Assembly (NCBI RefSeq): GCF_021531475.1
Contig: NZ_JADYTX010000011.1
Span: forward strand, 1 to 53,085
Length of the DNA: 53,085 nt
Source: Fusobacterium perfoetens
GTDB lineage: Bacteria; Fusobacteriota; Fusobacteriia; Fusobacteriales; Fusobacteriaceae
Direction of reading: 5' to 3'
Part shown: positions 15,367-24,185 of the stretch, piece after piece
Position numbering within the stretch: the first letter of the stretch is position 1
How the letters are laid out: each line of letters starts with the position of its first letter
Notes under the pieces: generated by a model
Told to the model about the DNA's origin: nothing
The model's input: only the letters and a program-made list of their open reading frames with translations
The model's database searches: none
Position numbers and translations under genes: made by a program

Positions 15367-17082
15367 ATGAGATTTAGTAATTACTACATAAAAACTCTTA
15401 AAGAAACCCCAAAAGAAGCTGAAGTAGCAAGTCATAAACTACTTTTAAGAGCTGGAATGATTAAAAAAATGGCAAGTGGAGTTTATTCATACTTACCTAT
15501 GGGTTATAGAACTTTGAGAAAAGTAGAAAACATAGTAAGAGAAGAGATGAATAGAGCAGGGGCTATCGAGTTATTTATGCCAGTTTTACTACCAGCTGAG
15601 ATTTGGCAAGAATCTGGAAGATGGGACGTAATGGGAGCAGAAATGATAAGACTTAAGGATAGACATGAAAGAGATTTTGTCCTTGGGCCAACTCACGAAG
15701 AAGCTATAACAGATATCGTAAGAAATGATATTTTTTCTTATAAATCTTTACCAGTAAATTTATATCAAATCCAAACTAAATTTAGAGATGAAAGAAGACC
15801 TAGATTTGGACTTATGAGAGGAAGAGAATTTCTTATGAAAGACGCTTATTCTTTCTCAGTAGATAGAGCAGGACTTGATAAAGAATTTGATAATATGCAA
15901 GAAGCTTATTCAAAAATATTTACAAGATGTGGATTAGATTTTAGAATTGTTGACGCTGATTCAGGTGCAATCGGTGGAAGTGGTTCAAGAGAATTCCACG
16001 TTATGGCAAATTCTGGGGAAGATGAATTAATTTTCTGTGACCACTGTCATTATGGAGCTAACGTAGAAAAAGCCACTGATGTTATAACTTCTTTACCAAA
16101 AGAAGAATTAAAAGAGGCTGTTCTTGTAGATACACCAAATATTGCAAAAATAGAAGATGTTGTAGAAGCTCTTAATGTAGAAATAGAAAGAACAGTAAAA
16201 GCTATAATGTATAAAGACGTTGTTAACGACGCTCCTTATATGGTACTTATCAGAGGAGATATTGAAGTTAACGAAGTAAAAGTTAAAAACTTAATCAATA
16301 CTATTGATATAGCAATGTTAACTGACGAAGAAATTGCAAAACTTGGACTTTTCAAAGGGTTCATCGGACCATATGGAATGGATTTAAAAGCTAAAGGAAT
16401 AACAGTTATAGCTGACCCATCAGTTACAGAGATTCCTAACCACACAGCTGGAGGAAATAAACCAGATACTCACTACTTAAATGTAAACTATGGAAGAGAT
16501 TATGAAGCTGATATAGTTGCTGATGTAAGAAGAGTTAAAGAGGGAGATACTTGCTCAATCTGTGGAAAACCACTAAGAGTTGCAAGAGGAATAGAATGTG
16601 GACATATCTTTAAACTTGGTAAAAAATATTCTGAAGCTATGCACGCTGTTGTATTAGATGAAAATGGAAAAGAAGTTGTTATGGAAATGGGTTGCTATGG
16701 AATTGGAATTTCAAGAACTATGGCAGCAGCAATAGAACAAAATAATGACGAAAATGGAATTATTTGGCCAACAGCTATCGCTCCATTTATAGTTGATGTT
16801 ATCGCTACTAATATGAAAGATGAAGCTCAAGTTAAATTAGCTGAAGAATTATTAGAAGCTTTAGAATCAAATGGAATCGAAACAATCTACGACGATAGAA
16901 ACGAAAGAGCAGGATTTAAATTTAAAGATGCTGACTTAATTGGATTCCCATTCAAAGTAGTTTGTGGTAAAAAATCTTCTGAAGGAATAGTTGAGTTAAA
17001 AATAAGAAGAACTGGAGAAACTTTAGAAGTAGCAAAAGAAAATGTTGTAGAAACAGTAAAAGAATTAATGAAAAAATATTAA
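15367..17082 (+). CDS. proS: prolyl-tRNA synthetase (bacterial type)
   Basis: A 571-residue class II aminoacyl-tRNA synthetase charging tRNA-Pro. Motif 2 is seen in TKFRDERRPRFGLMRGREF and motif 3 in the GCYGIGISRTMAAAIEQ region. Between them, about residues 225-400, lies the editing (YbaK-like) insertion typical of the bacterial-type ProS, which hydrolyses Ala-tRNA-Pro. The C-terminal anticodon-binding domain follows. AAGGAGG is upstream of the ATG. No T-box leader is visible in the 75-base gap after recG. Confidence 0.97.
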   Translation: MRFSNYYIKTLKETPKEAEVASHKLLLRAGMIKKMASGVYSYLPMGYRTLRKVENIVREEMNRAGAIELFMPVLLPAEIWQESGRWDVMGAEMIRLKDRHERDFVLGPTHEEAITDIVRNDIFSYKSLPVNLYQIQTKFRDERRPRFGLMRGREFLMKDAYSFSVDRAGLDKEFDNMQEAYSKIFTRCGLDFRIVDADSGAIGGSGSREFHVMANSGEDELIFCDHCHYGANVEKATDVITSLPKEELKEAVLVDTPNIAKIEDVVEALNVEIERTVKAIMYKDVVNDAPYMVLIRGDIEVNEVKVKNLINTIDIAMLTDEEIAKLGLFKGFIGPYGMDLKAKGITVIADPSVTEIPNHTAGGNKPDTHYLNVNYGRDYEADIVADVRRVKEGDTCSICGKPLRVARGIECGHIFKLGKKYSEAMHAVVLDENGKEVVMEMGCYGIGISRTMAAAIEQNNDENGIIWPTAIAPFIVDVIATNMKDEAQVKLAEELLEALESNGIETIYDDRNERAGFKFKDADLIGFPFKVVCGKKSSEGIVELKIRRTGETLEVAKENVVETVKELMKKY

Positions 17083-17117
17083 TTTGTATTTGAAAGTTAA
17101 TAAAAAATAAATTTTAT

Positions 17118-17198
17118 GGGTTGTTGTGAATTTAAGATATAGATTGAAAGTTACTTGGGTGATTTTTGTAGTTTATATTTGGGGAAATGCGACAGCCC
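17118..17198 (+). other. long-stem imperfect inverted repeat after proS
   Basis: GGGTTGTTGTG (17118-17128) can pair with TGCGACAGCCC (17188-17198) as RNA using several G-U pairs, and TATTTTTTAG follows. The roughly 59-base interior is AT-rich and partly self-complementary. It could be a weak proS terminator or a decayed repeat element; I cannot tell which. Confidence 0.3.
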
Positions 17199-17225
17199 TA
17201 TTTTTTAGGAAAAGATAAAGAAAAA

Positions 17226-17256
17226 AGCTGTACAAATCAAGATGATTTGTAACAGC
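17226..17256. terminator. bidirectional terminator between proS and the symporter gene
   Basis: AGCTGT-ACAAATCA pairs with TGATTTGTA-ACAGC around AGA. A-run upstream and T-run downstream suit both directions. It serves the convergent proS (+) and symporter (-) genes. Confidence 0.85.
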
Positions 17257-17285
17257 CTTTTTGTTGAGTGATAGGGTATTATATT

Positions 17286-18467
17286 TTATTTATTTGCTTT
17301 ATCAAGAGAAAATCCTGCAAATTTATTAACGATTAATGCTAATGCTCCGTCACCAGTTACGTTACAAGCAGTACCGAAACTGTCTTGAGCTAGGTATAGA
17401 GCTATCATAAGAGATGATAATTCAGCGTTAAATCCAAGCATAGATTGGATAAGTCCAAGAGCAGCCATTACAGCTCCACCAGGAACTCCAGGTGCTGCGA
17501 CCATTGTAACTCCAAGCATTAGGATAAATCCAAAATAAGAACCGAATGAGAAATTCATTCCTTCTAACATCATTATTGCTAGAGAACAACTTGTTAAAGT
17601 AATTGTACTTCCTGATAAATGGATAGTAGCAAATAACGGAACTGTAAATTCAGCGATACCATCATTAGCACCATTTTTCTTAGTTTGAGCTAAAGTTACA
17701 GGAATAGTTGCTGCTGATGATTGAGTTCCAACAGCTGTGAAGTATGCTGGTAACATATTTCTTATTAAAGATATAGGATTTTTTCCATTTAGAGAACCAG
17801 CCACTGTATATTGGAATAAAAGTATTAATATATGTAGAGTGATGATTACTACGAAAACTTTTGCAAAAACAGCTATTATCATTTCAACTTTTCCAGCATA
17901 AGTCATATTTGCAAATATTCCAGAAATATGGAATGGTAAAAGAGGAATAATAACTGATTTTATTGTTCCTTCAACAATAAGTTGAAACTCGTCCATAAAT
18001 TTTTTGACAGTATCTTCTTTTAAATAAGCAATTCCAAGTCCTAAAACGAATGCTAAAACTAGAGCTGTCATAACGTCCATTAAAGGAGCTATTTTTATAT
18101 TAATAAGTGATTTTACTAAAGCTTCTTCAGGGTTAGTAGTATCGTGAAGGATGAAAGATCCAACGTTTAAAAGTTTAGGAAAAATATTAGTATCTACAAC
18201 ATAAGCAAAACTACCAGCAATAATTGTAGAAACATAAGCTAAAACAGTAGATCCACCTAATAATTTACCAGCACTTTTTCCAAGATTTCCAATACCTGGT
18301 GCTACGAAACCAACAATAATAAGTGGAATAATAAATCCTAAAAAGCTACCGAAGATATTATTAAAAGTAGCTAATAACTCAACCACAAATAAAACTTTCA
18401 TCTTTCCAATAGCGATACCTGCAAGAATACCTAATATTAATTTAGGCAGTAAACCAAATTTTTTCAT
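17286..18467 (-). CDS. dicarboxylate/amino acid:cation symporter (DAACS family)
   Basis: A 393-residue inner-membrane transporter of the sodium:dicarboxylate symporter family, which imports glutamate, aspartate, serine/threonine or C4-dicarboxylates with Na+ or H+. The hydrophobic profile gives about eight membrane segments plus re-entrant loops. Family signatures are the serine-rich GTQSSAATIPVT (hairpin 1) and AQDSFGTACNVTGDGALAL near the C-terminus, where the usual N-(M/V)-x-GD motif binds cation and substrate. The substrate cannot be fixed from sequence. The ATG follows GGGAGGGA. A 19-bp palindrome lies in its leader. Confidence 0.9.
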   Translation of the reverse strand: MKKFGLLPKLILGILAGIAIGKMKVLFVVELLATFNNIFGSFLGFIIPLIIVGFVAPGIGNLGKSAGKLLGGSTVLAYVSTIIAGSFAYVVDTNIFPKLLNVGSFILHDTTNPEEALVKSLINIKIAPLMDVMTALVLAFVLGLGIAYLKEDTVKKFMDEFQLIVEGTIKSVIIPLLPFHISGIFANMTYAGKVEMIIAVFAKVFVVIITLHILILLFQYTVAGSLNGKNPISLIRNMLPAYFTAVGTQSSAATIPVTLAQTKKNGANDGIAEFTVPLFATIHLSGSTITLTSCSLAIMMLEGMNFSFGSYFGFILMLGVTMVAAPGVPGGAVMAALGLIQSMLGFNAELSSLMIALYLAQDSFGTACNVTGDGALALIVNKFAGFSLDKANK

Positions 18468-18480
18468 AAAATCCCTCCCC

Positions 18481-18499
18481 TTGAATGTCCGTCATTCAA
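18481..18499. promoter_or_regulatory. 19-bp palindrome upstream of the symporter gene
   Basis: TTGAATG-TCCGT-CATTCAA, a perfect 7-bp-arm inverted repeat directly upstream of the symporter ribosome site and in the divergent gap with hflX. It could be an operator or a 5' mRNA hairpin. No cognate regulator is adjacent. Confidence 0.4.
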
Positions 18500-18568
18500 A
18501 AATGTTTGTATGCGTAGATGATACAACATTTGGGAGAAAAAAGCAAGCAAAATTTTTAAGGAGGATAT

Positions 18569-20356
18569 ATGATTGGTGGAAATACCTTGGGAATCAAGGA
18601 TTATCTGTTAAAAGAATTAGAAAATTTTTTAGAAGAAAAGATAGAAAAAGGAAAATTTTTAAGTGAAGAGATATTTTTAAAAATAGTTGAGATAAGTCAC
18701 AATATAAATAAAGAGATAAGTGTGGCTATAGATAGAAATGGAAAAATAATAGATATAAATATTGGAGATAGTGGAAGTGCCACTCTACCAAAAGTTACAT
18801 CAAAGGATAGAAAACTTTGTGGAGTGAGAATTATTCACACTCACCCTAGTGGAAATGCAAAACTATCAGATGTGGATATCTCAGCTCTTATTGAGTTAAA
18901 GCTTGATGCTATGTCAGCCATAGGAATTAATAAAGATGGAAGTATCAATGGAATTTCTATGGGATTTTGTAAAGTGGTTGATAATAATATTCTTCACGAA
19001 GAATATATGTCGAGAAATCTTCATACAGTGGAAAATTATAATTTCTTGGCAAAAATCCAAGAGATTGAAAAAGAGTTAAGAGCGAGAATTATAGATGAAG
19101 ATTACAAAGAGTATGCAATCTTAGTTGGAAGAGAATCAGAGGAAAGTTTGGCAGAGTTAAAAGAGCTTGCCAGTGCTTGTGATATAGAAACAGTGCATAT
19201 TATGTTACAAAAAGGAAGTAAGATAGATAAAAGTTTCTATATCGGTAGTGGAAAAGTTATCGAACTTGCTAGAGCAAAACAGATAAGAGCAGCTAACCTT
19301 ATAATTTTTGATGAGGAACTTTCAGGTATCCAAATAAGAAACCTTGAAGATAATATCGGTTGTAGAGTAATTGATAGAACATCTTTGATTTTGGAAATTT
19401 TTGCTAGAAGAGCGAGAACTAAAGAGGCAAAAATCCAAGTAAAACTTGCTGAGTTAAAATACAAGGGAACAAGACTTATAGGTTTTGGAACTGAGCTTTC
19501 AAGAATTGGAGGAGGTCTTGGAAATAGAGGACTTGGAGAAACAAAACTAGAGCTTGATAGAAGAAAAATAAAAGATGAGATAGCTAGTCTTAGAGATGAG
19601 CTTGAAAAAATAAAAAAAATAAGAGGAACACAAAGAGAGAGAAGAGAAAAATCTAATATGGGAAAAATCTCTTTGGTTGGATATACAAACGTTGGAAAAT
19701 CTACTCTTAGAAACTTGATTGTAAAAAATTATTGTAAAGATAACTCTAATAAAACTGAAGACGTTTTTGCTGAAAATATGTTATTCGCAACACTTGATAC
19801 AACAGTTAGAGTTGTAGAATTAAAGGATAAAAAAGAGGTAGCTGTAATAGATACAGTCGGATTTATAAGAAAATTACCTCACGATTTAGTTGAAGCTTTT
19901 AAATCAACACTTGAAGAAGTAATTTTCTCAGATGTTTTAATCCACGTTGTAGATTCGTCAAGTGAAAATCTATACAAAGAAATCTCTGTAGTAGAGGGAG
20001 TTTTAAAGGAACTTGGTTGTGATGATAAACCAACTATCTTAGCACTTAACAAAACTGATAAGGTAGAGACAGAAAAACTTTTAGAGATAAAAGAAAAACT
20101 AGCTAACTACGAGATAGTTGAGATAAGTGCAAAGGAAAATATAAATATAGATACTTTACTTGAAAAAGCTATTGAAAAACTACCAGAAACACTAAAAAAA
20201 GTTGAATATTTGATTCCATATCAAGATACAGCAATCTCAGCTTATATTCATAACAACGCATCTGTGGTCAGTGAAGAGTATCAAGGAGAGGGAATTTATC
20301 TAGTAGCTATGGTAGATGAAAAGGTTTATAACAAATGCAAAAAATATGAAAAATAA
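18569..20356 (+). CDS. hflX: GTPase HflX with N-terminal JAMM-like domain
   Basis: A 595-residue protein, about 170 residues longer than E. coli HflX. The HflX part begins near residue 180: the N-terminal subdomain, the glycine-rich GFGTELSRIGGGLGNRGLGE linker, then a G domain with GYTNVGKST, DTVGFIRKLPHDL and NKTDK. HflX splits stalled or hibernating ribosomes. The extra N-terminus holds H90-T-H92-P...S100-D-V-D103, which fits the JAMM/MPN zinc pattern HxHx7Sx2D, with Glu49 in KEISVAID a possible further ligand. Similar long HflX proteins occur in Clostridia, to my recollection. The ATG follows AAGGAGG. Whether this domain is catalytic is unknown. Confidence 0.92.
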   Translation: MIGGNTLGIKDYLLKELENFLEEKIEKGKFLSEEIFLKIVEISHNINKEISVAIDRNGKIIDINIGDSGSATLPKVTSKDRKLCGVRIIHTHPSGNAKLSDVDISALIELKLDAMSAIGINKDGSINGISMGFCKVVDNNILHEEYMSRNLHTVENYNFLAKIQEIEKELRARIIDEDYKEYAILVGRESEESLAELKELASACDIETVHIMLQKGSKIDKSFYIGSGKVIELARAKQIRAANLIIFDEELSGIQIRNLEDNIGCRVIDRTSLILEIFARRARTKEAKIQVKLAELKYKGTRLIGFGTELSRIGGGLGNRGLGETKLELDRRKIKDEIASLRDELEKIKKIRGTQRERREKSNMGKISLVGYTNVGKSTLRNLIVKNYCKDNSNKTEDVFAENMLFATLDTTVRVVELKDKKEVAVIDTVGFIRKLPHDLVEAFKSTLEEVIFSDVLIHVVDSSSENLYKEISVVEGVLKELGCDDKPTILALNKTDKVETEKLLEIKEKLANYEIVEISAKENINIDTLLEKAIEKLPETLKKVEYLIPYQDTAISAYIHNNASVVSEEYQGEGIYLVAMVDEKVYNKCKKYEK

Positions 20357-20370
20357 TCTATAAAATCTGC

Positions 20371-20399
20371 TTGAATAAATAAGAAAAATGTGATATAAT
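20371..20399 (+). promoter_or_regulatory. pyr operon promoter
   Basis: TTGAAT (20371-20376), 17-base spacer, perfect TATAAT (20394-20399). The transcript would start near 20406 and run through the leader peptide and attenuator before pyrB. Confidence 0.75.
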
Positions 20400-20441
20400 C
20401 TCTAAAATCGTGAAAAAATAAGGGGAGGTATTGCAAAAGCG

Positions 20442-20564
20442 ATGGAAAGATTTTATGAAAAAACTTTTAATATTTTCAATATAAAAAATCTTTTTACTTT
20501 TTTATTTTTTCAAAAAACCATTTATAATTATTTTAATATATCAGGAATAAGAGTTACATTTTAA
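20442..20564 (+). CDS. PyrL-like pyr operon leader peptide (40 codons)
   Basis: A 40-codon frame between promoter and terminator, rich in Phe, Tyr and Ile (for example NIKNLFTFLFFQ). Its mRNA has long U-rich runs just upstream of an intrinsic terminator. Its stop codon lies inside the terminator hairpin. This is the layout of the enterobacterial pyrBI leader, where UTP shortage slows polymerase in the U-rich tract, the ribosome keeps up and blocks hairpin formation, and pyrBI is transcribed. Start ATG 20442 is 13 bases after GGGGAGG, a long but usable spacing. Function is inferred from layout; the peptide itself has no recognisable homology. Confidence 0.65.
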   Translation: MERFYEKTFNIFNIKNLFTFLFFQKTIYNYFNISGIRVTF

Positions 20565-20587
20565 ATGTAATTTTTATTCCTTTTTTT
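20543..20587 (+). terminator. pyr attenuator (intrinsic terminator)
   Basis: AGGAATAA pairs with TTATTCCT, with an inner TTACATTT/AAATGTAA stem, followed by seven T. It sits immediately before the pyrB ribosome site and overlaps the end of the leader peptide, so a translating ribosome would disrupt it. Confidence 0.8.
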
Positions 20588-20605
20588 ATGAGGAAGGGGA
20601 TAACT

Positions 20606-21676
20606 GTGAGAAATTTTATTTCAATGAAAGAATTTGACAGGGAAGAGATTTTAGAAATTTTGGAAAGAGCTAGAGAATTGGAAGAAAATCCAAATCAAGA
20701 TTTGATTAAAAACAAAATAGCTGCGACACTTTTCTTTGAACCATCTACAAGAACTAGATTGTCTTTTACTTCAGCTTGTTTTAGAATAGGAGCGAAAGTT
20801 TTAGGATTTGATAGTCCAGATGCCACTTCACTAAAAAAAGGGGAAAGCCTAAGAGATACTATAAAAATGATAAATGGATATTCTGATATAGTTATTATGA
20901 GACATTTAAGAGACGGAGCAGCAAAATTTGCTGGAGATGTGTCAGATATTCCTGTTATAAATGCAGGAGACGGAGCTAATGAACACCCAAGTCAAACACT
21001 ACTTGACCTTTACACAATTAAAAAAGAGTTCGGAACTTTAGACGGACACACAACAGCTTTTGTAGGGGATTTAAAATATGGAAGAACAGTTCACTCACTT
21101 GCAAAAGCATTATCAAAATTTGAATGTAAAAAATTCTACTTTGTAGCTCCAGATGAATTACAAATCACTCAAGAGATTTTAGATGAGTTAGATGAAAAAG
21201 GGATTGAATATGAATTAGTTAGCGACTACAAAGATATTTTAAAAGAAGTTGACGTACTTTATATGACAAGAATCCAAAGAGAGAGATTTGAAGTTCCAGA
21301 ACTTTATGAAAAATTAAAAAATGTTTACATAATCTCAAAAGATACAATAGTTGGGAAATGTAAAGAGAATATGATAATACTTCACCCATTACCAAGAGTA
21401 AATGAAATAAATATAGATTTAGATGAAACTAAACATGCACTTTATTTCAAACAAGCTAAAAATGGCGTGCCTATAAGAGAGGCAATGATAGGAATAGCAC
21501 TTGATAAACTTAAATTAAATTATAAAGATAAAGCAAAAAATGAAATAATTAAATCGGAAAAACAAGTTTGCAATAATCATAATTGTATAACAAAATTTGA
21601 AGAAACTGACAATAAAATTGAAATAAAAAATGGTAAAAAATTCTGTTACTATTGTGGTAGAGAAATAAAAGATTAG
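20606..21676 (+). CDS. pyrB: aspartate carbamoyltransferase with fused PyrI-type zinc domain
   Basis: A 356-residue enzyme joining carbamoyl phosphate to aspartate, the first committed step of pyrimidine synthesis. The catalytic part has FFEPSTRTRLSF (carbamoyl phosphate site), GANEHPSQTLLD and ILHPLPRVNEI. About 35 residues at the C-terminus form C322-x4-C327-x19-C347-x2-C350 (CNNHNC...CYYC), matching the zinc domain of the separate regulatory chain PyrI, but the PyrI nucleotide-binding domain is absent. PyrB-PyrI fusions are known in Thermotoga. I chose GTG 20606 because GGAAGGGG lies six bases before it; the ATG at 20588 would place that site in the gene. Confidence 0.93.
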   Translation: MRNFISMKEFDREEILEILERARELEENPNQDLIKNKIAATLFFEPSTRTRLSFTSACFRIGAKVLGFDSPDATSLKKGESLRDTIKMINGYSDIVIMRHLRDGAAKFAGDVSDIPVINAGDGANEHPSQTLLDLYTIKKEFGTLDGHTTAFVGDLKYGRTVHSLAKALSKFECKKFYFVAPDELQITQEILDELDEKGIEYELVSDYKDILKEVDVLYMTRIQRERFEVPELYEKLKNVYIISKDTIVGKCKENMIILHPLPRVNEINIDLDETKHALYFKQAKNGVPIREAMIGIALDKLKLNYKDKAKNEIIKSEKQVCNNHNCITKFEETDNKIEIKNGKKFCYYCGREIKD

Positions 21677-21686
21677 GAGGGTATAG

Positions 21687-22493
21687 ATGTTTTTAGAAGA
21701 TTGCAAAGTCTTAGAAAATAGACAAGTTTTTGGAAATTACTACTTAATGAAATTAAAAGGTGAAAAATCAATAAATGTAGCTAGAGCAGGACAATTTTAT
21801 ATGCTACAATGTAAAGGACAAGGAACAATATTAAGAAGACCTATAAGTCTACATTACATTAACAAAAAAGATAACACTATTGAATTTTATTATGAAGTAA
21901 AAGGATTAGGAACTGTTGAGTTTAGTCAATTAAAAGAGGGAGATACATTAAATCTTCAAGGACCTTTAGGAAATGGATTTACTACTGATGTAACAGGAAA
22001 AACAATAGTAGTTGTTGGTGGAGGAATGGGAATCGCTCCTACAAAACTATTAATAGAAAGATTAAAAGAAAATGGAAATAAAGTAATATTTATCTGTGGA
22101 GGAAGAAGTCACGGAGCTGTGGCAATCCTTAAAAATATAGATACTGAGGGAGTTGAAACATATATAACTACTGATGATGGTTCTTGTGGAACAAAAGGAA
22201 ATGTTACAATACCTCTAAGAGAAATTTTATCAAAAGGTGGAGTTGACGCAGTATATACTTGTGGACCTCACAAAATGTTAGAATTTGTTGGAAAAGTAGC
22301 TGGAGAGTTTGGAGTTTACTGTGAAGTATCTTTAGAAGAGAGAATGGCTTGTGGAGTAAAAGCTTGTGTAGGTTGCTCAATTCTAACTAACGAGGGAATG
22401 AAAAAAGTTTGCCACGACGGACCAGTATTTGATAGTAAAATAATAATTGATATCAATCCAAAAAATCCATTACCTTGTGATTGTAATAAATAG
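21687..22493 (+). CDS. pyrK: dihydroorotate dehydrogenase electron transfer subunit
   Basis: A 268-residue FAD and [2Fe-2S] protein that passes electrons from dihydroorotate oxidation (PyrD) to NAD+. The flavin-binding RRPISLHY and NAD-binding GGGMGIAPTKLL motifs are present. The iron-sulphur ligands are C222-x4-C227-x2-C230-x11-C242 in CGVKACVGCSI...VCHDG. It starts 10 bases after pyrB with GGAGG at optimal distance and is followed by pyrD, its structural partner. Confidence 0.95.
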   Translation: MFLEDCKVLENRQVFGNYYLMKLKGEKSINVARAGQFYMLQCKGQGTILRRPISLHYINKKDNTIEFYYEVKGLGTVEFSQLKEGDTLNLQGPLGNGFTTDVTGKTIVVVGGGMGIAPTKLLIERLKENGNKVIFICGGRSHGAVAILKNIDTEGVETYITTDDGSCGTKGNVTIPLREILSKGGVDAVYTCGPHKMLEFVGKVAGEFGVYCEVSLEERMACGVKACVGCSILTNEGMKKVCHDGPVFDSKIIIDINPKNPLPCDCNK

Positions 22494-22502
22494 GAGGAAA
22501 AA

Positions 22503-23426
22503 ATGAATAGATTAAAAGTTAATTTTTTAGGAGTAGAATTTGACAATCCAATAGTTACATCATCTGGTTGCTTTGGATTTGGACTTGAATATAAAGATTA
22601 TTTTGACCCAAATGAACTTGGAGGAATTACATTAAAAGGTTTAACACTAGAACCAAGAACAGGAAATATGGGACCAAGAATAGCTGAAACACCTTGTGGA
22701 ATTTTAAACTGTGTTGGACTAGAAAACCCAGGAATTGAAGTTTTTGAAAAAGAAATCATACCAAAACTAAAAAAAGAGGGAGTTACAACAAGACTTATTG
22801 CTAACATAAACGGAAGTACAGTTGACCAATATGTTGAGATTGCAAAAAGAGTAAACGAAATTGAAGAGATAGATTTAGTAGAACTTAATATCTCTTGTCC
22901 AAACGTAAAAGATGGAGGAATGGCTTTTGGAGCAAATCCAGAAGTTGCTGGAAGAACTACAAGAGAAGTTAAAAAAGTTTTAACTAAAAAACCTCTAATT
23001 GTAAAACTTTCTCCAAATGTAACAAATATAGTTGAGATTGCAAAAATTGTTGAAGCTAATGGAGCTGACGCAATATCAATGATAAATACATTACTAGGAA
23101 TGAGAATAGATATAAAAACTGGAAAACCAATCTTAGGAAATACTATGGGAGGAATGTCTGGACCAGCAGTAAAACCTATCGCAGTAAGAATGGTTTATCA
23201 AGTGGCACAAAATGTAAATATCCCAATAATTGGAATGGGAGGAATTAATTCTTGGGAAGATGCTGTTGAATTTATAATGGCAGGGGCAACAATGGTATCA
23301 ATCGGAACTGGAATTTTCCCAAATCCTGTACTTCCAGTAGAAGTTAAAGCAGGACTTCAAAAATATGCTGAAGAAAACAATTTAGAAAATATTCAAGATA
23401 TAAGAGGAATAGCTTTTAGAAAATAA
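22503..23426 (+). CDS. pyrD: dihydroorotate dehydrogenase, class 1B catalytic subunit
   Basis: A 307-residue FMN enzyme oxidising dihydroorotate to orotate. The catalytic cysteine lies in ELNISCPNVKDGG, characteristic of class 1 enzymes. The SGPAVKPIAVRMVYQV and GMGGINSWEDAVEFIMAGA blocks bind FMN. The adjacent pyrK marks it as the NAD-dependent 1B type, suited to anaerobic growth. GGAGG lies 5 bases before the ATG, nine bases after pyrK. Confidence 0.96.
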   Translation: MNRLKVNFLGVEFDNPIVTSSGCFGFGLEYKDYFDPNELGGITLKGLTLEPRTGNMGPRIAETPCGILNCVGLENPGIEVFEKEIIPKLKKEGVTTRLIANINGSTVDQYVEIAKRVNEIEEIDLVELNISCPNVKDGGMAFGANPEVAGRTTREVKKVLTKKPLIVKLSPNVTNIVEIAKIVEANGADAISMINTLLGMRIDIKTGKPILGNTMGGMSGPAVKPIAVRMVYQVAQNVNIPIIGMGGINSWEDAVEFIMAGATMVSIGTGIFPNPVLPVEVKAGLQKYAEENNLENIQDIRGIAFRK

Positions 23427-23456
23427 CAATAACAAAAAGTTTAAGGAGTGATAGAG

Positions 23457-24185
23457 ATGATAAATGCAAAGGACAGATTAATAATAGCACTAGATTTCCC
23501 TACAATGGATAAAGCAGTAGAATTAGTAGAAAAATTAGGAGATACAGCATCTTTTTATAAAGTTGGTTTAGAATTATTCTTAAACTCAAAAGGAAAAATG
23601 GTAGAATACTTAGCTGAGAAAGGTAAAAAAATATTTTTAGACCTTAAATTCCACGATATACCAAATACAACAGCGATGGCATCAGTTTTCGCTGCAAAAG
23701 AAAATGTATTTATGTTTAACGTACACGCAACTGGTGGGAAAAAAATGATGTCTAAAGTTGTAGAAGAAGCTAAAAAAATAAATGAAAAATCACTTTTAAT
23801 AGCTGTAACAATTCTTACAAGCTTATCAGAAGAGGAAGTAAAAGAAACTTTCTTAACTGAAGCGAGCATTAAAGAACTTGCTATGAACTTAGCAAGACTT
23901 ACAAAAGAAGCTGGAATGGACGGAGTAGTTTGCTCTCCTTGGGAAGCTAAATATATAAAAGAAGCTTTAGGAAAAGAATTTAGAACTGTATGTCCAGGTG
24001 TAAGACCAGCTTGGTCAGCAACTAACGACCAAACAAGAATAATGACTCCAAAAAATGCTATATTAAATGGTTGTGATTTCTTAGTAGTTGGAAGACCAAT
24101 AACTAAAAATGAAGACCCAGTTAACGCTACAAAATTAGTTCTAGCAGAAATAGAAGAAGGACTAAAAGAAGGTGGTCTATGCTAA
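23457..24185 (+). CDS. pyrF: orotidine 5'-phosphate decarboxylase
   Basis: A 242-residue enzyme making UMP from OMP. The catalytic block FLDLKFHDIPNTTAM and the phosphate-binding GVRPAWSATNDQTRIMTP and VGRPIT segments are all present (group 1 type). Start ATG 23457 has AAGGAG eight bases upstream; a GTG at 23448 lies within that site. The 3' end overlaps the next gene by 7 bases, indicating translational coupling. Confidence 0.95.
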   Translation: MINAKDRLIIALDFPTMDKAVELVEKLGDTASFYKVGLELFLNSKGKMVEYLAEKGKKIFLDLKFHDIPNTTAMASVFAAKENVFMFNVHATGGKKMMSKVVEEAKKINEKSLLIAVTILTSLSEEEVKETFLTEASIKELAMNLARLTKEAGMDGVVCSPWEAKYIKEALGKEFRTVCPGVRPAWSATNDQTRIMTPKNAILNGCDFLVVGRPITKNEDPVNATKLVLAEIEEGLKEGGLC

